The notes: a model not told the origin generated them from the sequence alone. Numbered from the stretch's first letter, positions 23,746-33,739 are shown. The stretch: 64,000 nucleotides of DNA from Alcanivorax sp. S71-1-4 (GCF_009846755.1 NZ_AQOR01000013.1:37580-101579); one strand, 5' to 3'. Made by a program: numbers and translations.

Positions 23746-25491
23746 ATGACACAGCCCTACGACATCATCCTGCGCAACGGCCTGTACTTTGACGGGACCG
23801 GCGAGACACCGGCCACCGTACGCCACCTCGGCATTCGCGATGGCCGCGTGGCCACCGTCAGCGCCACCGCGCTGGACGAGTCCGGCTGCCCGACGGTCAT
23901 CGATGCCACCGGCCGCTGGATCACGCCGGGCTTTATCGACATGCACACCCACTACGACGCCGAGATCCTGGCGGCGCCGAGCCTGTCCGAGTCCGTGCGT
24001 CACGGCATTACCACCGTGATGGTCGGCAGCTGCTCTCTGAGCATGGTGTGCAGTGAGGCCGAGGATGCCTCGGACATCTTCACCCGAGTGGAAACCGTGC
24101 CACGCGAAAAAGTGCTGCCGCTGTTACAGGCGCGCAAGCACTGGTCCACACCCTCTGAATGGGTGCGTTTTGTGCGTCAGCAGCCGCTCGGCCCGAATGT
24201 GATGTCCATGCTCGGGCACAGTGACCTGCGCGTGGCCACGCTCGGCCTGGTACGTGCCACAGATCACACGGTGGTGCCCAGCGAAGCCGAAATGCGGCAG
24301 ATGGAAAGCGTGCTGGAAGAAGCCCTCGACGAGGGTTTTCTTGGCCTGTCCACCATGTGCCTGAAATGGGACAAGGTGGACGGCGATCGCGCCTGGTCGA
24401 AAAGCCTGCCCAGCACCTACGCGCGCTGGCGCGAACTGCGCCGCCTGAACCGCCTGCTGCGCGAGCGCGGCCGGGTGCATCAGGGGGCGCCGAACGCGGC
24501 CAATCCGTTACAGGTCACACAATATTTTCAGCAGACGCTCGGGCTGCTCGGCAAACCGCTGAAGACCACGCTGATCGCGCTGTTCGATCTGAAGGGCAAT
24601 GCCACCACCCGGCCGCTGGCAAAATGCGTGTCCTGGGCTGCCAACCTGCTCGGCGGCAACTTCCGCTGGCAATTGCTGCCGACACCGTTCACGGTCTATG
24701 CAGACGGCATCGACGTGGTGTTTTTCGAGGAATTCGGTGCCGGCGAGATGGCGCTGGACCTGCGCGAGCAGGTGGAACGCAACAGCCTGCTGCGCGATGA
24801 ACAATACCGCCGCGACTTCCGCAAATTCTACGGCGAGAAACTCAGCCCGCGCGTCTGGCAGCGCGACTTTGGCGACGCCCTGGTGCTGGATTGCCCGGAC
24901 GCACAACTGATCGGCCGCAATTTCGACGACATCGCCCGCGAGCGCGGTGTCCATGTGGTGGACCTGTTCCTGGACCTGGTGGTGGAACACGGCCGCGCAT
25001 TGCGCTGGTACACCACCATCGGCAATCACCGCCGGCACGTGCTGGAACAGATGGTCACCGACGAGCACACCCTGATCACCTTCTCTGATGCGGGCGCGCA
25101 TTTGCGCAACATGGCGTTCTACAACCTGCCACTGCGCTTCCTGAAAATGGTGCACGAACGCCAGGCACAGGGCGCTCCAATCATGTCACTGGAACGTGCC
25201 GTCTGGCGGGTGACCGGGGAACAGGCCGACTGGCTTGGTGTAGACGCCGGCCATATTCGTGAAGGCGACCGGGCGGACATTGCGGTGCTCAACCCGGCCG
25301 CATTTGATCAGGACCTGAACGCGGTGCACTGGGCCGAGATGGAAAATTTTGGCCTGCAACGGCTGGTGAACCGCAATCCGGGCCTGGTGGAGCACGTGCT
25401 GATCAACGGGCGCGTGGCCGTGAACAATGACACACTGGTGCCGGCACTGGGCCAGCAGACCGGCTTTGGCACGTTCCTGCCGGCGCGATAA
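23746..25491 (+). CDS. N-acyl-D-amino-acid deacylase-like amidohydrolase
   Basis: 581 aa from the ATG at 23746 (TGAGGA upstream); an ATG at 23731 lacks a ribosome site. The amidohydrolase fold is complete: an N-terminal beta-sandwich strand, WITPGFIDMHTHYDAEIL with the HxH metal pair, a central barrel, ITFSDAGAH with the late Asp, and the C-terminal GHIREGDRADIAVLNP strand. It matches the D-aminoacylase/NADA branch, which removes acyl groups from D-amino acids or similar amides. The divergent AraC regulator and direct repeats suggest substrate induction. Confidence 0.83.
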   Translation: MTQPYDIILRNGLYFDGTGETPATVRHLGIRDGRVATVSATALDESGCPTVIDATGRWITPGFIDMHTHYDAEILAAPSLSESVRHGITTVMVGSCSLSMVCSEAEDASDIFTRVETVPREKVLPLLQARKHWSTPSEWVRFVRQQPLGPNVMSMLGHSDLRVATLGLVRATDHTVVPSEAEMRQMESVLEEALDEGFLGLSTMCLKWDKVDGDRAWSKSLPSTYARWRELRRLNRLLRERGRVHQGAPNAANPLQVTQYFQQTLGLLGKPLKTTLIALFDLKGNATTRPLAKCVSWAANLLGGNFRWQLLPTPFTVYADGIDVVFFEEFGAGEMALDLREQVERNSLLRDEQYRRDFRKFYGEKLSPRVWQRDFGDALVLDCPDAQLIGRNFDDIARERGVHVVDLFLDLVVEHGRALRWYTTIGNHRRHVLEQMVTDEHTLITFSDAGAHLRNMAFYNLPLRFLKMVHERQAQGAPIMSLERAVWRVTGEQADWLGVDAGHIREGDRADIAVLNPAAFDQDLNAVHWAEMENFGLQRLVNRNPGLVEHVLINGRVAVNNDTLVPALGQQTGFGTFLPAR

Positions 25492-25501
25492 TCAGCACGA
25501 C

Positions 25502-25525
25502 GACGCCTCCTGACGGGGAGGCGTC
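25502..25525. terminator. Hairpin between convergent amidohydrolase and BCCT genes
   Basis: GACGCCTCC and GGAGGCGTC form a perfect 9-bp stem around a 6-nt loop. It sits in the 40-bp gap between two convergent stop codons. No T run follows on either strand, so it is a weak or factor-assisted terminator. Confidence 0.45.
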
Positions 25526-25531
25526 CGCCAT

Positions 25532-27115
25532 TCAGTTGCTGTCGTCATCCTTGCGCTGGTTGAAGCGGGAAAGCCGGCCCTTTTGCCACAGGTATTCCGG
25601 TTCATTGCCGTTGCCCTGCATGGCCTGCCATTCCTCGGCCAGCCCCTTGTGCAGGCTATAGCAGATCAGCAGCAACACCATGGCAAACGGCAGCCCGGTC
25701 AGCACCGCGCCGGCCTGTAACGCTTCCAGCCCACCGGCCAGCAACAGCGCTGCCGCCACCGCGCCTTCGGCAATCACCCAGAAGATACGCTGGATCGCCG
25801 GGGTATTTTCTTCGCCGCCGGCGGTGATGCTGTCCACCACCAGCGAACCGGAATCCGACGACGTGACAAAGAACGCCACCACCACCATCACCGCCACGGC
25901 GGACGTCAGGTTCGCCAGCGGGAATTTCGCCAGCAGGGCATACAGCGCCGTCGAGATATCGCTATTCACCGCCGCCACAATGCCACCGGCACCGAACAGT
26001 TCCTCGAACAGCGCGGTGCCGCCAAACACCGTCATCCACACCGTGGTCATCAGCATCGGCACGAACAACACCGCCGAGAGAAATTCCCGGATGGTACGGC
26101 CACGGGAAATGCGCGCGATAAACATGCCCACAAACGGACTCCAGGCAATCCACCAGGCCCAGTAGAAGATGGTCCATTTATGCTGCCAGCGCGTGTCGCC
26201 GTAGGACTCGGTCCAGGTGGACAGCTCCACCAGTTCACGCAGGTATGCGCCCAGGTTCTGCACCACCGAATTGAGAATGAACAGGCTTGGCCCGAGCAGG
26301 AACACGAACACCATCAGCAATGCCGCCAGGCCCATGTTGATTTCCGAGAGCCGGCGTACGCCAGCGTCCAGGCCATTGAGCACTGACCAGAGCGCGATCA
26401 GGGTAATCCCGGCAATCAGCGCGATCTGCATCCAGGCATTCTGCGGCACGCCCACCAGCACATTCAGGCCCGCATTGATCTGTTCCACGCCGATGCCCAG
26501 CGATGTGGCAAGACCGAACATGGTGGCGACGACGGCGAGGATATCGATCAGGTGGCCAATCGGGCCATTCACCCTGTCACCCAGCAGTGGATAAAACGCA
26601 GAACGTACTGTCAGTGGCAGGCCACGGTTGAACGCAAAAAAAGCCAGCGCCAGGGCAATCACGGCGTACAGGGCCCAGGCATGAAAGCCCCAGTGAAACA
26701 GTGTAATGGTCATGGCCCGTTTGGCAGCTTCAACCGTGCCGCCTTCCAGACCCTGCGGCGGTGACGTGAAGTGGCTGATCGGCTCGGCCACACTGTAGAA
26801 CACCAGCCCGATGCCCATGCCGGCGGAAAACAGCATGGCAATCCAGCCGCGCGTGGAAAACTCCGGCTGCGCATCGGGCCCGCCCAACCGTATGCGACCG
26901 AAGCGGCTGAACATCAGGTACAGCACGAACAACAGGAAAATATTCACGCTGATGATGTAGAACCAGCCGGCGTACGTAGCGAACTGGGATTGCGCCTGGG
27001 TGAAGGCGCTGCCCATCGCCTTGGCGTAGAAGAAGCTGAGGATCACCACTACGACGATCAACACGGCGGACACACTGAACACCACCGGCTGTACAACAAG
27101 TTTTGGCATTTTCAT
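25532..27115 (-). CDS. BCCT family betaine/carnitine/choline transporter
   Basis: 527 aa with twelve hydrophobic helices. The conserved Trp-rich segment TIFYWAWWIAWSPFVGMFIARISRGRT is the substrate-site helix 8 and neighbouring loop of the family, and the glycine-rich GMGIGLVFYSVAEPI helix carries the cation-binding region. BCCT proteins import trimethylammonium osmolytes coupled to Na+ or H+. The short C-terminal tail (about 30 residues, charged) argues against strong osmosensing. It is followed by the porin gene on the upstream side of the same strand (21 bp gap), so the two may be one transcription unit. Confidence 0.9.
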   Translation of the reverse strand: MKMPKLVVQPVVFSVSAVLIVVVVILSFFYAKAMGSAFTQAQSQFATYAGWFYIISVNIFLLFVLYLMFSRFGRIRLGGPDAQPEFSTRGWIAMLFSAGMGIGLVFYSVAEPISHFTSPPQGLEGGTVEAAKRAMTITLFHWGFHAWALYAVIALALAFFAFNRGLPLTVRSAFYPLLGDRVNGPIGHLIDILAVVATMFGLATSLGIGVEQINAGLNVLVGVPQNAWMQIALIAGITLIALWSVLNGLDAGVRRLSEINMGLAALLMVFVFLLGPSLFILNSVVQNLGAYLRELVELSTWTESYGDTRWQHKWTIFYWAWWIAWSPFVGMFIARISRGRTIREFLSAVLFVPMLMTTVWMTVFGGTALFEELFGAGGIVAAVNSDISTALYALLAKFPLANLTSAVAVMVVVAFFVTSSDSGSLVVDSITAGGEENTPAIQRIFWVIAEGAVAAALLLAGGLEALQAGAVLTGLPFAMVLLLICYSLHKGLAEEWQAMQGNGNEPEYLWQKGRLSRFNQRKDDDSN

Positions 27116-27136
27116 TTTTTCTGTGGCTCCCCGGGG

Positions 27137-28276
27137 TCAGAAATAAAAGTCCACGGTGGCGTAGAGGGCGCGGAAATCCGCTGCGTAGATATCGCCGTCT
27201 CGCCCGATGTCACCATCGGACCAGAGATACTCCAGATAAACCCAGCCAGGACCGTAGTCATAACGCACGCCTGGCGCCCACGCATAGACACGGCCGGTAT
27301 CATTCCCGCGTGTGCGTGTCGCGGCGCTGGTCAGATCGAGATACCAGAACCAGTCGTTATGCCTGTAGCCGGTAGACAGGGACTGGCGATGATTGCGCAC
27401 CTTTTCACTGCGGCCCGGCAGCTCACGCTGCACTTCGACATGGCGGGCCTGAAGCAGCCAGGGCCCGGCTTCATAGGCGTAATGCAGATCCAGCGCATGG
27501 TGACGACCGCTGAGCCGTGCCGAACGCGGCACCGCCGTCGGCGCCTGGTCTTCCGTCGCAGCCAGATCCTGCAACCGGCCACTCTGTACAGACAGGCCTA
27601 CAGTGTGGCCTTCGATGAACTGCCAGTCCAGATTGCCCACCAGAGTCTGCATTTTGCGATAGGCCAGATCACAGTCACCTGCGGCAGTGCTGTTGCAGGC
27701 CGACTGGCCCCAGTGGCCGTTATCGTCCATGGTGTCGGTGCTGGTTTCGCCGAAATCGTCCGCGTGAAAATACGCCAGGGCATAACGCAGCGTGGCCTGT
27801 TCACCGTCCAGGCTGAGCCCGACATCCATCTGGTCGCCGTATCCGCCCTGCAGCAGATCACCGGGCCAGAAATTCACGGTCTTGTAGCCGAAAGGCACCG
27901 CCATCTTGCCAACACGCACCCGCATGCCGTTATCCAGTTCACGGCCAACCCAGGCTTGCTTGAACGCCAGGTAATCGCCCGTGCCATTGTTGTCCGGATC
28001 CGTGAACGAACCTTTGCCGAAGCGCACTTCAGCAGCAAAACGCGTTGAACCATACTGGCCCTGGTCACCAGCGTACAGAATCAGTGCCGGGTCACCCAGG
28101 GTGCCTCCGGTTTCCCGGTCAAAATCGTCGGCTACGCCGACACCCTGAAAATCGGAATCCGTGATATAGCGGTAGTTCATCCAGACACCACCACTGAACA
28201 GGGGTGCGGCCTGTACAGCACCGCAGCATGCGGCCAGGGCCAACGCCCCCGACACACGCACGAGATGATCCATCAT
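27137..28276 (-). CDS. Outer-membrane porin-like beta-barrel protein
   Basis: 379 aa from the ATG at 28276 (the next codon is also ATG). The signal peptide ends near VQA-AP. The mature chain has alternating amphipathic strands with aromatic girdles, for example FSGGVWMNYRY, MRVRVGKMAVPFGYK and the final LYATVDFYF, whose terminal Phe is the usual BAM-recognition residue. The family resembles short-chain porins of marine gammaproteobacteria. Being 21 bp upstream of the BCCT gene, it may provide the outer-membrane route for the osmolyte. Confidence 0.78.
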   Translation of the reverse strand: MMDHLVRVSGALALAACCGAVQAAPLFSGGVWMNYRYITDSDFQGVGVADDFDRETGGTLGDPALILYAGDQGQYGSTRFAAEVRFGKGSFTDPDNNGTGDYLAFKQAWVGRELDNGMRVRVGKMAVPFGYKTVNFWPGDLLQGGYGDQMDVGLSLDGEQATLRYALAYFHADDFGETSTDTMDDNGHWGQSACNSTAAGDCDLAYRKMQTLVGNLDWQFIEGHTVGLSVQSGRLQDLAATEDQAPTAVPRSARLSGRHHALDLHYAYEAGPWLLQARHVEVQRELPGRSEKVRNHRQSLSTGYRHNDWFWYLDLTSAATRTRGNDTGRVYAWAPGVRYDYGPGWVYLEYLWSDGDIGRDGDIYAADFRALYATVDFYF

Positions 28277-28409
28277 GAGGGTATCCCCGATCCATCTGGT
28301 CAGCAGACAGGCTAGGCCGGGGAAAAATGATTGTAAACGGCTCCGGCAAACGGTCTGCCCAGAGACACCCTCTTTACTGCGACGCCTTGCGTGAAGGTCA
28401 GGCGCCTTT

Positions 28410-28811
28410 TCAGTAGACGTCACGGATGAGGTCGATGCCCGGCTTGAGCACCGCACGCCACTGACGATCCAGTTCGGCGCTGTACTGCGGGTCGTGCAGC
28501 TTCACGGTATCCATCAGCGCATCCAGCCAGACTTCGTACAGGGCCGGCGGCACGTTGTAACCGTCACGGTCATGGGTCTTGCCCAGATCGCGCAATTTGC
28601 CGCCCGGCGCGCCGCGTGCATGCATGACCAGCCAGGAAATGCCGGCACGCAGCAGGCGACGCTGTTCGGCCATGTCGGTATTGACGAACATGGCCCGCAC
28701 CGCGTCGGAACGGTTGATGAAAATACGGTAGAAATCCTCGAAAAAGGGCTCACGGTTACAGCAACGGCCATAACTCTGGAACACCAGGTCGACATCACTC
28801 ACGGGTCGCAT
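28410..28811 (-). CDS. Bacterial globin
   Basis: 133 aa. A single-domain globin: helix A/B start VDLVFQSYGRCC, then FFEDFYRIFI (CD/E region with Phe), and the proximal-side motif LGKTHDRDGYNVPPALYEVW, where His is followed by the Tyr-containing F/G segment. This pattern is typical of single-domain globins of Pseudomonas-type bacteria, which bind O2 or NO. It has no reductase domain, unlike Hmp. It follows thrC on the same strand, separated by a GC-rich hairpin, so it may be part of the threonine transcript. Confidence 0.78.
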   Translation of the reverse strand: MRPVSDVDLVFQSYGRCCNREPFFEDFYRIFINRSDAVRAMFVNTDMAEQRRLLRAGISWLVMHARGAPGGKLRDLGKTHDRDGYNVPPALYEVWLDALMDTVKLHDPQYSAELDRQWRAVLKPGIDLIRDVY

Positions 28812-28836
28812 CGCCTACATCTCATCTGGCCAACGC

Positions 28837-28864
28837 GACACCGCCGGCGAAGGCCGGCGGTGTC
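28837..28864. terminator. GC-rich hairpin between thrC and the globin gene
   Basis: GACACCGCCGGC and GCCGGCGGTGTC pair perfectly (12 bp) around GAAG. There is no T run. It could attenuate transcription into the globin gene or stabilise the thrC mRNA end. Confidence 0.5.
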
Positions 28865-28874
28865 TGGGGAGGGG

Positions 28875-29954
28875 TTACATGTGGGAGAGAATCGCTTTCT
28901 TGACGGAGCCGAGCTCCGCATCGATGGTCACCATCCTCGCTGCCTGACACTGCTCGATGGCGGTATCCGGGTCTTTCAGGCCGTTGCCGGTGAGGGTACA
29001 GACAATGGTGGAGCCTTCCGGGATTTTGCCGTTCCGGATATCACGCATGGCGCCGCCGATGGATGCTGCGGAGGCCGGCTCACAGAACACGCCTTCTTTT
29101 TCGGCCAGCAGTTTTTGTGCCGCCAGGATCTCGGCGTCGGTGAGTTCATCGAACCAGCCGCCGGATTCCTTTTGCAGCGCCCAGGCTTTATCCCAGGACT
29201 GCGGGTTGCCGATGCGGATGGCGGTGGCCACGGTTTCCGGATTGTCCACCGGCGCGCCGCGCAGGAAAGGCGCAGAACCGGCCGCCTGGTAGCCCACCAT
29301 CTTCGGTGCGCTGTTCACCACGCCGGCGCGCTGGTATTCGCTGTAGCCCATCCAGTGCGCAGTGATGTTGCCGGCATTGCCGACGGGCAGGCAGTGGAAG
29401 TCCGGTGCGCGATTGAGCTCTTCGACAATCTCGAACGCGGCGGTTTTCTGGCCCTGCAGACGGAACGGGTTGACCGAGTTGACGATGGTCACCGGCGCTT
29501 CGCCAGCGACGTCCTTCACCAGTTGCATGCCGGCATCGAAGTTGCCACGAATCTGCATGATCACCGCCCCGTACATCATCGCCTGGGCCAGTTTGCCCAT
29601 GGCGATCTTGCCTTCCGGGATCAACACGAACGCAGTGATCCCGGCACGCGCAGCATAGGCCGCGGCGGCAGCGGAGGTGTTGCCCGTGGAGGCGCAGATG
29701 ATGGCGTTGCTGCCGTCTTCCACAGCCTTGGTCACGGCCATGGTCATGCCGCGGTCCTTGAAGGAGCCGGTCGGGTTCAGGCCTTCATACTTGACGTAGA
29801 TGTCCACGTCCTTGCCAAGCATGCGCGGAATGTTTTTCAGGCGGATCAGCGGCGTGTTGCCTTCGCCCAGGCTGATGACCGGAGTGTCGTCACTGACCGG
29901 CAGGTGGTCACGGTAGCGGTTGATCAGGCCGGTGTAGCGTTCACGAAATGGCAT
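28875..29954 (-). CDS. thrC: Threonine synthase
   Basis: 359 aa, the short form found in Pseudomonas-type bacteria. The PLP lysine is in [14 protein letters not shown] (about residue 61), the phosphate-binding loop in the [14 protein letters not shown] segment, and the C-terminal [13 protein letters not shown] is characteristic. It converts O-phosphohomoserine to threonine, the last step of the pathway whose homoserine dehydrogenase is encoded 86 bp upstream. Together with hom and alaC it forms an amino-acid operon on the reverse strand. Confidence 0.96.
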   Translation of the reverse strand: MPFRERYTGLINRYRDHLPVSDDTPVISLGEGNTPLIRLKNIPRMLGKDVDIYVKYEGLNPTGSFKDRGMTMAVTKAVEDGSNAIICASTGNTSAAAAAYAARAGITAFVLIPEGKIAMGKLAQAMMYGAVIMQIRGNFDAGMQLVKDVAGEAPVTIVNSVNPFRLQGQKTAAFEIVEELNRAPDFHCLPVGNAGNITAHWMGYSEYQRAGVVNSAPKMVGYQAAGSAPFLRGAPVDNPETVATAIRIGNPQSWDKAWALQKESGGWFDELTDAEILAAQKLLAEKEGVFCEPASAASIGGAMRDIRNGKIPEGSTIVCTLTGNGLKDPDTAIEQCQAARMVTIDAELGSVKKAILSHM

Positions 29955-30040
29955 AACAAACTCTCTTTCATTATGGAGGCACCATCACCCCCAATGTTTT
30001 GACCTTCGCGTCCGACGTCCGACGTCAGACCCAGTATCCT

Positions 30041-31345
30041 TTACGCATCCAGCGTTTCGACGCGGATACGCATGATGTCGTCCAGCACGGCGTCCAGCGC
30101 GGCAATCTGCTCCAGCGCCTCGCGCATGGCGCTCTCGCGAATACGGTGCGTCATCAGCACCACCGGCACCGGCTCGTTGTCGTCCACATCCTTCTGGTAC
30201 ATGGCCTCGATGCTGATGCCCTTGTCGCTGAGGATGCGCGTGATGTCCGCCAGCACACCGGTGCGGTCCTGGACATGCAGGCGAATGTAGAACGAGCATT
30301 CTACCTCGTCGATGCTCAGCACCGGCATTTCGGACATGGCGTCGGCATGAAAGCCCAGGTACGGCACACGCTCGTCATGGTCCACCGTCAGCGCACGGCC
30401 CAGCTCGATCACATCGGCCACCACCGCGGAGGCGGTCGGTTCCGCCCCGGCACCGGCACCGTAAAAGAGCGTCGGGCCCACCGCATCACCGTCGATCATG
30501 ACGGCGTTCATGACACCGTTCACGGAAGCCAGCAGCACTTCTTTCGGGATCAGCGTCGGGTGCACGCGCAGCTCGACACCATGGCCGGTGTCCTTGGCAA
30601 TGCCGAGATGCTTGATGCAGTACCCGAAATAATCAGCGGCCTTGATGTCTTCGGCGGTAATGCGGCTGATCCCTTCGGTATAGACCTTGCTGAACTGCAG
30701 CGGAATGCCGAACGCAATGGACGCCAGGATGGTCAGCTTGTGCGCCGCGTCGATACCTTCCACATCGAAGGTCGGATCAGCTTCGGCGTAACCCAGCGCC
30801 TGGGCTTCTTTCAGCACGTCGGCAAAATCACGGCCCTTGTCGCGCATTTCGGTGAGGATGAAGTTGCCGGTGCCGTTGATAATGCCGGCGACCCACTTGA
30901 TGTGGTTCGCCGCCAGGCCTTCGCCCAGCGCCTTGAGGATCGGGATGCCGCCGGCCACGGATGCCTCGAACGCCACATCGACACCGCGCTCGTGGGCGGC
31001 GCGGAAAATCGCGTTGCCATGCTCGGCGATCAGCGCCTTGTTGGCGGTCACGATGTGCTTGCCGTGCTCGATCGCGGTCAGCACCAGCTCGCGCGCGGTG
31101 GTGGTGCCACCGATCAACTCGACAAGAATGTCCAGTTCCGGATCACGGGCCAGTTCAAACACATCGGCGGAGACACGGATGCCGTCGATACTGCAGGCCG
31201 GGTTCGGGCGTCGTGCACCGATGTGGGCAATTTCGATCGGCCGGCCGATACGCCGCGCAATCTCCTGCGCGTTGCGCTGCAGCACGTTCACCGTGCCGCT
31301 ACCGACCGTACCCAGACCCGCAATACCGACCTTTACAGGCTTCAC
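30041..31345 (-). CDS. hom: Homoserine dehydrogenase
   Basis: 434 aa from a GTG start at 31345 (GAGGGG upstream). Residues 6-16 hold the NAD(P)-binding GIAGLGTVGSG. The catalytic domain contains VAGIINGTGNFILTEM and the Lys-Asp region ADPTFDVEGIDAAHKL. The C-terminal 90 residues (about 345-434) form an ACT domain, indicating threonine feedback. It makes homoserine from aspartate semialdehyde. It lies 26 bp after alaC and before thrC. Confidence 0.96.
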   Translation of the reverse strand: MKPVKVGIAGLGTVGSGTVNVLQRNAQEIARRIGRPIEIAHIGARRPNPACSIDGIRVSADVFELARDPELDILVELIGGTTTARELVLTAIEHGKHIVTANKALIAEHGNAIFRAAHERGVDVAFEASVAGGIPILKALGEGLAANHIKWVAGIINGTGNFILTEMRDKGRDFADVLKEAQALGYAEADPTFDVEGIDAAHKLTILASIAFGIPLQFSKVYTEGISRITAEDIKAADYFGYCIKHLGIAKDTGHGVELRVHPTLIPKEVLLASVNGVMNAVMIDGDAVGPTLFYGAGAGAEPTASAVVADVIELGRALTVDHDERVPYLGFHADAMSEMPVLSIDEVECSFYIRLHVQDRTGVLADITRILSDKGISIEAMYQKDVDDNEPVPVVLMTHRIRESAMREALEQIAALDAVLDDIMRIRVETLDA

Positions 31346-31371
31346 TTCTTATCCCCTCGTTGTGTCACGCT

Positions 31372-32607
31372 TCAACCCTGCACCCCGTCCTGCCTGAGCA
31401 TGCGCCGAATGCCGCGCAGCGCCTGACGGGTGCGATGTTCGTTCTCGATCAGTGCAAAACGCACGTGATCATCGCCGTAGTCACCAAAACCGATACCGGG
31501 CGAGACTGCCACCTGTGCGTCGTTGAGCAGCTTTTTGCTGAACTCCAGCGACCCCAACGCCCGGTAGGCCTCGGGAATCTTCGCCCAGACAAACATGGTT
31601 GCCTTGGGCGACGCCACCGGCCAGCCGATGTCATTGAGCCCCTGGCAAAGTACGTCACGGCGGCGCTGGTACATGTCGCGAATCTCGCTGACACAATGCT
31701 GGTCGCCTTCCAGTGCGGCAATGGCCGCCACCTGGATCGGCGTGAAGGTGCCGTAGTCCATGTAGGACTTGATCCGCGCCAGCGCGGCGATCAGTTGCGG
31801 GTTGCCGCAGCAGAAGCCCACACGCCAGCCGGGCATATTGTAGCTTTTTGACAGCGAGAAAAACTCTACTGCCACCTCACGGGCGCCAGGCACCTGCAGG
31901 ATCGAGGGTGCCTGGTAGCCATCAAACACGATATCAGCGTAGGCCAGGTCCTGTACCACCCAGATACCGTGCTCACGGGCAATCGCCACCACCCGCTCGA
32001 AAAACGCCAGATCAATGCACTGTGCGGTGGGGTTGCCGGGAAAATTCAGGATCAGCATCTTCGGCTTCGGCCAGGACTCGCGCAGCGCGCGCTCCAGCTC
32101 GTCGAAGAAATCCATGCCCTCGACCATCGGTACGTGGCGAATGTCGGCATTGGCGATGACAAAACCGTACGGATGGATCGGGTAGCTCGGGTTCGGCACC
32201 AGCACGGTGTCGCCCGGCCCCATGGTCGCCAGCGCCAGGTGCGACAGGCCTTCTTTCGAACCGATGGTGACAATGGCTTCGGATTCCGGGTCCAGCGTCA
32301 CGTCATAGCGGCGCTGGTACCAGTCACAGATGGCCTTGCGCAGGCGCGGAATACCCTTGGATTGAGAGTAACGGTGCGTGTCGCCACGCTGCACGGCATC
32401 CACCAGCTTGTCGACGATATGCTGCGGCGTCGGCTGGTCCGGGTTGCCCATGCCGAAATCGATGATGTCCTCACCCCGCGCTCGCGCCGCTTTCTTCAAT
32501 TCACCCACGATATTGAAGACATACGGCGGCAGGCGCTTGATGCGCTCGAATTCAGCTTCCACGACAGGGTACCCGAGATTGATGAAGGCTCTCGCAGCCG
32601 TGCCCAC
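31372..32607 (-). CDS. alaC: Glutamate-pyruvate (alanine) aminotransferase AlaC
   Basis: 411 aa from a GTG at 32607; another GTG at 32562 would give 396 aa and a start at [12 protein letters not shown], nearer to known AlaC proteins. Neither has a clear ribosome site. Fold type I aminotransferase: [15 protein letters not shown], the Tyr/Asn cofactor contacts ([18 protein letters not shown]), the PLP lysine in [15 protein letters not shown], and the final Arg region [15 protein letters not shown]. It makes alanine from pyruvate and glutamate. It precedes hom by 26 bp, as in pseudomonads. Confidence 0.93.
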   Translation of the reverse strand: MGTAARAFINLGYPVVEAEFERIKRLPPYVFNIVGELKKAARARGEDIIDFGMGNPDQPTPQHIVDKLVDAVQRGDTHRYSQSKGIPRLRKAICDWYQRRYDVTLDPESEAIVTIGSKEGLSHLALATMGPGDTVLVPNPSYPIHPYGFVIANADIRHVPMVEGMDFFDELERALRESWPKPKMLILNFPGNPTAQCIDLAFFERVVAIAREHGIWVVQDLAYADIVFDGYQAPSILQVPGAREVAVEFFSLSKSYNMPGWRVGFCCGNPQLIAALARIKSYMDYGTFTPIQVAAIAALEGDQHCVSEIRDMYQRRRDVLCQGLNDIGWPVASPKATMFVWAKIPEAYRALGSLEFSKKLLNDAQVAVSPGIGFGDYGDDHVRFALIENEHRTRQALRGIRRMLRQDGVQG

Positions 32608-32773
32608 GGCCGCAGGGAAAGAGCAGGAAGGCGGACACCTTACTTGCGCGTCAGCATCGCGTCAATCCGCCGTCTCATGCGCCCTGGCGGGGGTTTCCAG
32701 GCTTGCTTCGCCGGCCCCCGGGGGCGGCGATTTGCTACCTTGGGGGAATGCAGGGCTGGCGCCAAGTGATGGG

Positions 32774-32932
32774 GTAGGGTGGGAAGAGCCAACGGCGAAT
32801 CCCACCGGGCTATTCACCCCCACAAAACCATCGAAACCACCCTGTTCGGGAGTGAGGTAGTTCCGATAGTTCCGTGCGGGCAGTGCGCTGCATGGGCATG
32901 GTGGGATTCGCCGTTGGCTCTTCCCACCCTAC
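32774..32932. repeat. Family A palindromic element, copy 4 (compensatory variant)
   Basis: Arms at 32774-32806 and 32900-32932 are perfect reverse complements, but differ from the other copies at several positions (GTAGGGTGGGAAGAGCCAAC, then CGGCGAATCCCACC). Each change in the left arm is matched in the right arm. The centre is shorter, with inner ACAAAACCATCGAAACC. It lies between alaC and dsbC, which are codirectional. Confidence 0.9.
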
Positions 32933-32947
32933 CCCCCCGGTGCGTGT

Positions 32948-32960
32948 GGGGGGGGGGGGG
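32948..32960. repeat. Homopolymer run of 13 G
   Basis: Thirteen G in a row between family A copy 4 and the dsbC stop codon (32965), on the 3' side of dsbC. Such tracts slip readily; here it lies outside coding sequence. A nearby run of seven C (32933-32938 region) gives a potential hairpin. Confidence 0.9.
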
Positions 32961-32964
32961 TGGC

Positions 32965-33693
32965 TCAGTTCAGGCCCAGGGCGCGGGTCATCTGCGCCGG
33001 TGGCAGGTAACCGCCAAGCTGACGGCCGTCCATCGCAAACACGGCCGGGGTGCCGCGCACGCCGATACGGCCGCCCAGGCGATACTGTTCCGCCACCGGG
33101 TTATCGCAGGCTTCGGTCTGTTCGCTGATCTTGCCGGTCAGTTTGGATTCGGTCATCGCCTTCTGCGGGTCCTTGGCGCACCAGACCTGCTCCATCAGCT
33201 GGCCCGGCGCAGAATCGACCCCGGCGCGGGGATAGGCCAGGTAATGCACGGTGATGCCGGACGCGTTGAGCTGGTCGATCTCTTCATGCAGGCGGCGGCA
33301 GTAACCACAGGTGGGGTCGGTAAACACCATGACCTCGGCTTTCTGGTCCTCGGCCTTGAAGGTGACGGTCTGGGCCAGATCGAAATCGGAGAACAGGTCA
33401 CGCCGCTCGCCTTCCAGACGGCGGTCGGTGACGCTCACCGGGCCGGAGGTTTCCAGTTCAAACAGTTCGCCAGCCAGCAGGTACTGGCCATCTTCGGACG
33501 CATACATGCGCTCGCTGCCGTTCAGTTCCACTTCCAGCAGCCCCTTGATCGGTGACGGCTCCACGGCGGTCACCTGCACCGGCTGGCCCGTGGCACGCAG
33601 GCTGGCCTCGATACGCTGCTTGACGGCATCACTGGCCATGGCCGGTGCACTGATCAGCGCGGCCAGGGCCAGCGCACTGCAAAAAGCTTTCAT
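32965..33693 (-). CDS. dsbC: Periplasmic thiol:disulfide isomerase DsbC
   Basis: 242 aa from the ATG at 33693 (GGAGAG upstream). The signal peptide ends at AMA-SD. Residues 21-85 form the dimerisation domain, then a linker and a thioredoxin-fold domain with the active site C129-G-Y-C132 and the cis-proline in RGTPAVF. A second Cys pair (WCAKD and TEACDN) is structural. DsbC corrects wrong disulfides and is reduced by DsbD. It lies 46 bp after xerD, an order conserved in gammaproteobacteria. Confidence 0.95.
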   Translation of the reverse strand: MKAFCSALALAALISAPAMASDAVKQRIEASLRATGQPVQVTAVEPSPIKGLLEVELNGSERMYASEDGQYLLAGELFELETSGPVSVTDRRLEGERRDLFSDFDLAQTVTFKAEDQKAEVMVFTDPTCGYCRRLHEEIDQLNASGITVHYLAYPRAGVDSAPGQLMEQVWCAKDPQKAMTESKLTGKISEQTEACDNPVAEQYRLGGRIGVRGTPAVFAMDGRQLGGYLPPAQMTRALGLN

Positions 33694-33739
33694 GTTGTCG
33701 TTCTCTCCGTCGATGATCCCGGTGGGCCGGGCCGGCGGC

